Shown piece after piece: positions 56,800 to 64,000 of a DNA stretch of 64,000 nt; position 1 is the first letter of the stretch, and every line of letters starts with the position of its first letter. The DNA lies in NCBI GenBank assembly GCA_963377175.1, contig CAUJNA010003318.1, positions 557,501 through 621,500 on the forward strand, given 5' to 3'. Source of the DNA: Effrenium voratum (lineage: Eukaryota > Sar > Dinophyceae > Suessiales > Symbiodiniaceae). A program made the position numbers and the translations under genes. Below the pieces are notes generated by a model that searched no databases, was not told the origin of the DNA, and saw nothing but the letters and a program-made list of their open reading frames with translations.

Positions 56800-59340
56800 G
56801 CCGGTGTTCAACGCGTGTGGCAACCCAAGAGCGCCTGTCGCAAGATTTGTTCTTGGTAACTGACATCCTCAAAATGACTGGAAAATGGTCGAAAGGGCAG
56901 CCGCCGAGACCCAAAGGCATGTTTTTGAGAGCCCCTCAAGATGTGCACTTTCAGGGGCCCAGTTGAAAATAGATTAGTGAACCTTAGAATGTGAAATGAT
57001 ATCAAAGGTCCCCGGCGGGCGGTGGGGAATTCGCCCAAACCATAATCCTAACCGCTAAGGGAAGACTGGCTATAGAATCATAATTTGTCAGTTCCGGTGG
57101 GAAATGGTAGTAGAACAGGCATCCTAGGGGTATCTCTCGACTCAAGTCCAGTCTTAAGGAGAGTGAGGCTCTTGGAGTCATCAGAACTTACCGGGTGTGT
57201 GCTTTGAAAGGAAACAGCCCCTGCCAACAACTAACTAACAGTGGTCGACAACCGAGAATTGTAGTCTCCTTTCGGAATACGAATATGTACCGCTTGCTTG
57301 ACCCTCAAAACACGAGCCTCCCGAGGTGTAGGGAAGGTAGGCCCCTACCGATCATTTGAGCTGATTGCCTGTATCAGAGCAGTGTGTAACTCGCTCATTC
57401 AAAGAACGCGGGCATAAGAGGTTACTCTCCCTCCCACTCACTGATCTTCCAGGAACCCTGTGAGAGCTCGGAAAGACTTTGAGAGTCGTAGCCAAGAAAC
57501 ACGACCAATTGGGAAGCGCAAATCAAGACATTTGTAGAGTACATCCCCACCCCCCCTGTTCGGAGAAAACTGTGCTCCAAACCGCTGGCAAAAGCGAGCA
57601 CGTCAGGTTGCCCCGCGGCCAAGCAATTCTCCAAACCTGAACAAAGCTGGTTCAAGCCTCACACGCCTCGGAGGCATTCAATGGCGAATGTCTTCTGTGG
57701 GTAAAAAAAAAAAACTGAAAGGAGTGCTATGTATCAGTCCCACCCCACAAGACCAGTCGCATCTGGCTCCTCCTCCGCCTCGGCCATTGGGCCAAAACCG
57801 GCTAAATCAAAACGCCGACCAAACGCACCGCACCGCTCCGCGAGTTCCAAACAAAACGCCCCCTGCTTTGGAGCATCGCTTTGTCGAGTTGGCCCTGGGA
57901 ACCTCTGTGCTTGCCTCTGACTATCCCTGGGAGCCTGAAGTGCGAATCGGCGCTTTGCAAGCGGCAAACACATGACCGGAGATGCAAAAAACGGTAAGCA
58001 AGAAAAAAACAAAAACCAAAAAAGCACGGCGCGCAGGAAATGTCCAGCTGCCAGTTGCGTGAGGGGAAAAAAAAAGCATCATGTCCAATTATACCCATCA
58101 TGAAACCGATTGGAATGAACATTAACGTCTTCTGTAAATGGAAACAAGTGAGACACGGCTCAAAAATGACTCGGTTGCTCTCAGCCTCATGGCATGACCT
58201 CTCCGTCTTGCGTAGCAAGCTGGCGGCAAAGCAGTTCACAGCCCAAAAGACGTCGGGCAAGTCGCAGCAAACTAACTGGGGAGACATGTATACATGTCAT
58301 GATTTTTGCCTGTCCCGTTCCAGGCAACAGGCGGATTGGAGATGTTTGACGCTCATTTCCGTGTTGGAAACCGGGAAGAAGCGAGGCCTTGCATTGATTC
58401 ATCGACTTCCCAAAATGGACTGCCAAACAAAGCCTATTCACTGGGACTAGTCACAAAATAGAGGGACATCAAATCCGGTGGCTTTCCTTGTGAGTTCCTG
58501 TTGGACAAATCCCAGAACTAGACACAGCCACTTCCCGAACGCATGGTACAGCCATATTGCTGCCCAGTTCTCATAAAAATTTCGGGTCGGAACCTTGCTT
58601 CTTGGCCCTCCTGCGACGCTTTGCAGCGCTCATGCCGCAACGCGTGTGCCCCAATTTTCCGCGCTGCCGCGCGCAGCTCCAGTCAAACCTGGGATCCGAT
58701 CAGCTGAGCGGAATCCGGGAACCAGCTTGGGGGAACGAACAAAGGGAACCCGAGGAGCTGAGGACACGACAAAGGCAACTCCAATCGCCTCACTCTGAGT
58801 TTCAAATATCCTGTCAAGGTAGCGGGACAGCATCCAACGCTGGTGATGAACCCCATTCCCAGTGGACTTTTGTCACCTCCTGCGTCATTCCTTTGGGAGC
58901 AAACAGTGAGCATTTATTGCTGCCCGCTCTACTTCTGCTTGGCATGCTGCCATCAATGATCACCCCCTCCTGCCACGGCACCGAATCGTCCCTTTCTTCT
59001 AAAGTCAGCTTTTCGGATTCATGTGAACTCAGCTCTTCGTCCAGGGAACCTATTTGGACCTTGGATCTTGGAACTCATCCGGTTCTCACTTGCTCAGACT
59101 GGGCGTGATTCTGCCAGACCTGGGGTTTGAACAAGAAGGGATTGAAGGGTCGATTCTCCTTGGGCAAGGGATGTCTACCCTTCCCCCATCAAGCTTAGCG
59201 GGATGTGCTCTACAACCCCTGCTTGGCAATCAGAGGAACCCTCCTACGTTGCATCCAAAGAATAATCTGCCCAATGGAGCGGGCCCCCACACCTGGCCAA
59301 CCCGCCACGCATCACCCACCAACCACAATCCGAAACAGAC
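56800..59340. other. Intergenic or intron sequence, no clear feature
   Basis: About 2.5 kb of mostly non-repetitive DNA, with a poly-A run near 57,700. A GC-rich patch at 58,600-58,700 is open on the minus strand (GMSAAKRRRR) but no splice sites fit. The 5' end of the alanine-rich gene and the intergenic region behind the RGG gene should lie here. Confidence 0.4.
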
Positions 59341-59358
59341 CGCAGACCACGCACCAAA

Positions 59359-59359
59359 G

Positions 59360-59456
<97 letters not shown>

Positions 59457-59812
59457 AGGGAGGGAGGGAGGGAGGGAGGGAGGGAGGCACGCAAGCAGGC
59501 GATCAAGCAACCGCTTCAGCCAACAAGCAGGCATGCTAGCAAGTGGCCAGAAAAGAATTGAGCAAGCAAGCAAGCAAGCCCGCAAGCCAGCCAGCCAGCC
59601 AGCAAGCCAGCAAGCCAGCCAGCCAGCCAGCAAGCAAGCCAGCAAGCAAGCCAGCAAGAAAGCAAGCCAGCCAGCCAGCAAGCAAGCAAGCCAGCAAGCA
59701 AGCCAGCCAGCCAGCCAGCCAGCAAGCCAGCAAGCCAGCAAGCCAGCAAGCCAGCCAGCCAGCAAGCCAGCAAGCAAGCCAGCAAGCCAGCAAGCCAGCA
59801 AGCAAGCAAGCT
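59359..59812. repeat. (GCAG)n, (GGGA)n and (CAAG/CCAG)n arrays
   Basis: A perfect (GCAG)n run at 59,359-59,452 passes directly into (GGGA)n to 59,486, then after a 75-bp gap into an alternating CAAG/CCAG array at 59,563-59,812. Long Ala/Ser/Lys/Gln or Leu/Ala/Cys frames are repeat translations. Confidence 0.95.
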
Positions 59813-60658
59813 TTTGAAAACAGGGAAGCGAAAAGCGGAAAACGGCAGGAAACATGTGAGGGCAAACCTTTGAGCATCCACGCCGAAAGGATCTTCAGAA
59901 CCTCCTCGAGAGTGCTGATCTCCTGATGCAATCCAGCAGAGATCGAGCACCGGGGCAACAAAGGTCGAACCCAGCAGGTTCAATGCTCAATCCACGACAC
60001 GTGCCTGAATGCAAAACATGTGTTTCCCTCAAATAAATAGAACTGCGCAAAATGCTGGATAGGCTCTTGCCATGCGCATGGCATCAACATAAATCAACTA
60101 TAAGCCACACGCTCAGCTGCTGTGAGCCTTTGTGGGAAAACGCCGATTGCCACTACACGGTGCAACCACGGTCCTGTTTGTTGCGTGGATTGGCCACCGG
60201 TTTGTCCCATCCCCATTTTGCATACCTTCATGGTCCATGGGATGCAGGCGCACGCACCTTCTTTGGGCGAGGCAAAACACGCCTCCGAGCTCTGTACTTC
60301 CGCAGGGCCAGAACACCTAAGGAGTGGACCCCAATCAACGTCTCAAAACCGTTAGAATCTGGGCCTTCGACTGGCGAAACGAGCTCCAGCAAATACATGT
60401 TAGCTACTTGCACAGGAATGGTTCAGCCAGCATCCTTTAGGTTCCCTGCACATTTGAAGAAACCACAATGCTTCACAATCTGGAGTCCGAAATTTAAAGG
60501 GGCTCCCCTCCGGCAAAGGGCTCGCAATGCCCCAACATTCAATGTCCAAACAAATCTGCCCAAGACCACTTGCCTTGCCACTCGTCTCTGTTTTGTTTGA
60601 TCCTGTCTCCCTTCAACCACCCAAGTTCTTGGAATCTTCCCTCCAATCACCCAGAGAC

Positions 60659-60851
60659 TCAGATCCTTTGGCCCGCCTTACCTCCCTCGCTCGCCCTGCG
60701 GCCCCTGCGGCCCCTGCGGCCCCTGCGGCCCCTGCCGCCCCTGCCGCCCCTGCCGCCCCTGCGGCCCTCCTCCCGGCGCTTCTGCTGCTTCTCCTCAAAG
60801 CTGGGCGCAGGCTTCAGGCAGCGCCTCGGATCGCCCGGGTCGCGGCGGCAG
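60659..60851 (-). CDS. Terminal exon with RGG/RGR tail and stop codon
   Basis: After a CTGAG acceptor the exon gives one base and 63 codons before TGA (60,661-60,659). It begins [20 protein letters not shown], continues [13 protein letters not shown], and then has RGG/RGR repeats encoded by a 9-bp minisatellite (CCCTGCGGC on the + strand), ending [13 protein letters not shown]3 is very high. RGG tails are typical of RNA-binding and nucleolar proteins; the upstream domain is not in view, so the protein is not named. The same DNA on the + strand reads poly-Ala/Pro, which I regard as the shadow. Confidence 0.7.
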
Positions 60852-60859
60852 CTCAGATG

Positions 60860-61684
60860 TCTGATGAACCGCGGGCGTTAAAGGCCCATGCCTGAAGGCC
60901 CAGCAATCTGCTCGAGTGCCAAACAACTCGGAGATGTCGGAAGATGGACTGCAAAACCAACCCGAAGCACCACACGACTTTGGTTAGTGAGGTGCATGGG
61001 TCCGGGTTGCTTGCGCGCACAGAAGACGAGCTTGAATCCAAAGTGCGCCCGGGACCCTTCGCCACGAAGTCGGCGAGAAACTTGACGCGGCATGGTAGAA
61101 CTCTTCCTTATATTGTCATGTCTGAGGGGATAATCGGACAGCCAACAAGAAACGGGCTACATGACGGAGAAGCTTATCTGGAAGATCGGTTGAATCGCTA
61201 TGTCACAGTCGTTGAGTGGATGTCGATCTGTCCCATTGACTTGCGTGATTGCTGACCTCACTGGCCAAGTTCGACTCTTTTGCTCTGTGGCCTCCAAATC
61301 CCTTCGAAATGCATCAATCGTTTGAGATCCCCTTTCAAGTGGTCTTCCAAAGGGTTTCCCCATCCAACAAGGATTTGTTGGAGTAAGCCTTTCCAACAAC
61401 GAAGGGGAGGGCAAGTCACCAACGCTCGCGAATTCTGTGACGATGGACAAAGCCGGAGCTTTTCGCTGCGTGACATTGATTGACCGTGGATAAAGGTGCC
61501 CGTATGATCCCGTGTCACGGGAACTTGTTTCGCATCGTTCTCAAATGGAAAATCAGGAGCTACATTTAACAACATGATCCGCAGCGACAAAATACACTTG
61601 CTTGATTTCAGTACCTCATTGATGGGAAGAATGCCATTTGGCGGCACAGGCCCAGAAGGCAAAGCCGCGGGTATCTCCGAGCGG
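60860..61684. other. Intron sequence, no clear feature
   Basis: Non-repetitive DNA between the terminal RGG exon and the candidate exon at 61.7 kb. No feature recognised. Confidence 0.4.
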
Positions 61685-61724
61685 CTGCTTCAGCTTGGCC
61701 AAGTAGTCGTCCAGCTTCAGCAGC
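61685..61724 (-). CDS. Candidate exon upstream of the RGG exon
   Basis: After a TCCGAG acceptor, one base and then LLKLDDYLAKLKQ, with almost all codons ending G or C. The alternative phase-0 frame reads an alanine-rich peptide but in A/T-ending codons, so I prefer the first. The donor is unresolved (CC|GC or CT|GA would suit the phase of the 60.8-kb exon). Possibly the same gene as the RGG exon. Confidence 0.45.
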
Positions 61725-61729
61725 CTCGG

Positions 61730-63070
61730 AATGCCGAATGCCCCAAAAGGGAAGGAACCCGTTGATGGCCCATCTTCGTACGCCCTTTATATCTTTATAT
61801 GGTGGACACTTAGGGTCTATTTTGCAACCTCCTTTGCGCTAGGGCCTTACCTCGAATCGGATTGTGGCATAGTACTACACCGAAGTCCTCAAGATCATGG
61901 GAGAACAGTGGTTGTAATCATTTAGCCCTTTCGTCAGGTGAGTTTACGGAAGTCCGAGTTCAGCTTTCAAAACCGATTTCGTTGCTTCGGGAAACGGCTG
62001 TCAGGGCTCAAATTCCATGGCACACTCGAGAGTCTCTCTACAACATAACAAACTCGACAATACCAAGCCAGACCGCGATCAACAAAGACAAAGCAAAGCT
62101 AAAAACACCAAGCCAACCAAAAAAAAGACACACCATGCCAAACGAACCCAAAACCATACCAACCTAACACCAAACCAAAACCATATCAAAGCCGAATGCC
62201 AAAGCGAACAAAACCCAACAAAATAAACAGAAACAAGGCAAACATCCAACATCCATCTGAGGCGGTTGCTGCTGTTTGGTGTCCGCTAGCTCGCCCTGAC
62301 AGATGGAGTGCGGAGTCGCGGGCTAGGAAGGAGACGAAAACTGCGAGGGCCCCTCCCCATCTGGCGAGACTGATCCCCAAATATGCCAAGCCACGGAATC
62401 AACCAACTTGCTTCTTGGGGTGGAGAAGCCAGCCGGGGAATCCCCTGTTTGGAGAAACAGCTGGTTGGCCGGTCACAGGAGACAAATCCAGCAAGATGCC
62501 AAGGAAAGCCCTGAGCAACACCCCCAACAAGGAAGCTCCAAAGAAGGAACCTGCCAAGGAAACATCCTGTCAACGGAAACCCAATTGCAGTGGGGTGTTG
62601 TACGAGGGAGTCCTTCCCTAAAAATCTCGAGCAACTTGGATTCCGTCCCCAGGTTCCCTCCTCCCTTTTCTCCTGGCAGATTAGCTTGCGATACCCAATT
62701 GGAACCTGCAGCAGGCCTAGGTGCCTGCCACATGTCTTTTTGCTTGGAATAGGCAGACAAATCTGTTCTGACCGATTTCCAAAATGGCTGAGGAACCCAA
62801 GAGCAAACCGATCATACACAAAGGAAACATGGACGGCATCACGAGTTGCTTTAGACACGAACGTAGAAACAGTGTGCCGTTCGTTGGTCTGATCAGAGAG
62901 AAAATGCCCCCTTAGCATGATACTGTACCAGGTTATTGCCATATACCCCTATCATCTACCATGGGTCTTTGCGCCCTGGAGCATGGAGTCCAATTTGTTG
63001 CGTGTTTGCGTGTGTGCTTGTGTTGCTGTTTTGTGTCTTTGTGTCTTTGTGTTTAGGTGTTTGAGATTTT
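61730..63070. other. Intron or intergenic sequence
   Basis: Contains an A/C-rich low-complexity stretch (62,040-62,240). Frames on both strands around 62,200-62,950 are open but have no splice or codon support. No accepted gene. Confidence 0.4.
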
Positions 63071-63074
63071 GTGA

Positions 63075-64000
<926 letters not shown>

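Noticed and set aside
60052..60600. 182-codon plus-strand frame
   Set aside because: No codon bias or motif; lies 3' of the terminal RGG exon on the opposite strand.

Overview
The window reads as nuclear DNA of a dinoflagellate, most likely Symbiodiniaceae/Suessiales-like. No database search was possible, so the lineage is an inference. Four things point this way. (1) Short GC-rich islands with high third-position GC read as protein exons of 40-100 nt, separated by kilobases of low-complexity DNA. (2) Their borders show the dinoflagellate splice pattern: AG acceptors, usually AG|G, with GT, GC and GA donors. (3) Every convincing exon is on the minus strand, as in unidirectional dinoflagellate gene arrays. 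(4) There are degenerate CCCTAAA (plant/dinoflagellate-type) telomere-like repeats and very large tetranucleotide arrays. Nothing looks prokaryotic.

Layout, read in the direction of transcription (right to left). At 61.7-60.7 kb is the 3' end of a gene ending in an RGG/RGR-rich terminal exon with a stop. From about 56.8 to 7.9 kb lies a series of minus-strand micro-exons, many coding alanine-rich helical repeats of 16-32 residues, with EF-hand-like exons at 43.2 and 18.5 kb. In two places splice phases interlock exactly (23.7>22.7>21.6>20.7>18.5 kb, and 16.4>14.9 kb), so at least the 28-8 kb part is very probably one gene. Whether the 57-43 kb exons belong to it is open. At 4.8 kb a Kozak-like ATG starts a third gene. 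Its exons (4.8, 3.8, 2.4, 0.95, 0.7 kb) resemble the N-terminal part of GH51-type alpha-L-arabinofuranosidases, and it probably continues off the left edge.

The main mobile element is a 7.9-kb Ty1/copia retrotransposon (33,899-41,823, minus sense). It has 169-bp LTRs that differ at 5 sites, a tRNA-type primer binding site, gag, protease, integrase, RT and RNase H, plus an extra ORF between pol and the 3' LTR. It sits in a CT microsatellite and is dead: it has several frameshifts, a stop, and a 413-bp inversion of the gag core. Two copies of a small MITE family with 16-bp terminal inverted repeats and 4-bp target duplications lie at 18.6 and 51.0 kb, and a foldback element at 22.5 kb.

The rest is mostly tandem DNA: a 38-bp satellite at the left edge; (CA)n, (GACA)n, (TTGC)n, (ATC)n, (GA)n and (GGGGT)n arrays; a nested satellite block at 43.8-46.5 kb with 65-, 41- and 61-bp units and a 603-bp-spaced duplication; ATC arrays framed by inverted and direct repeats at 29-30.7 kb; and telomere-like arrays enclosed in an inverted-repeat shell at 28.6-31.6 and 56.1-56.6 kb.
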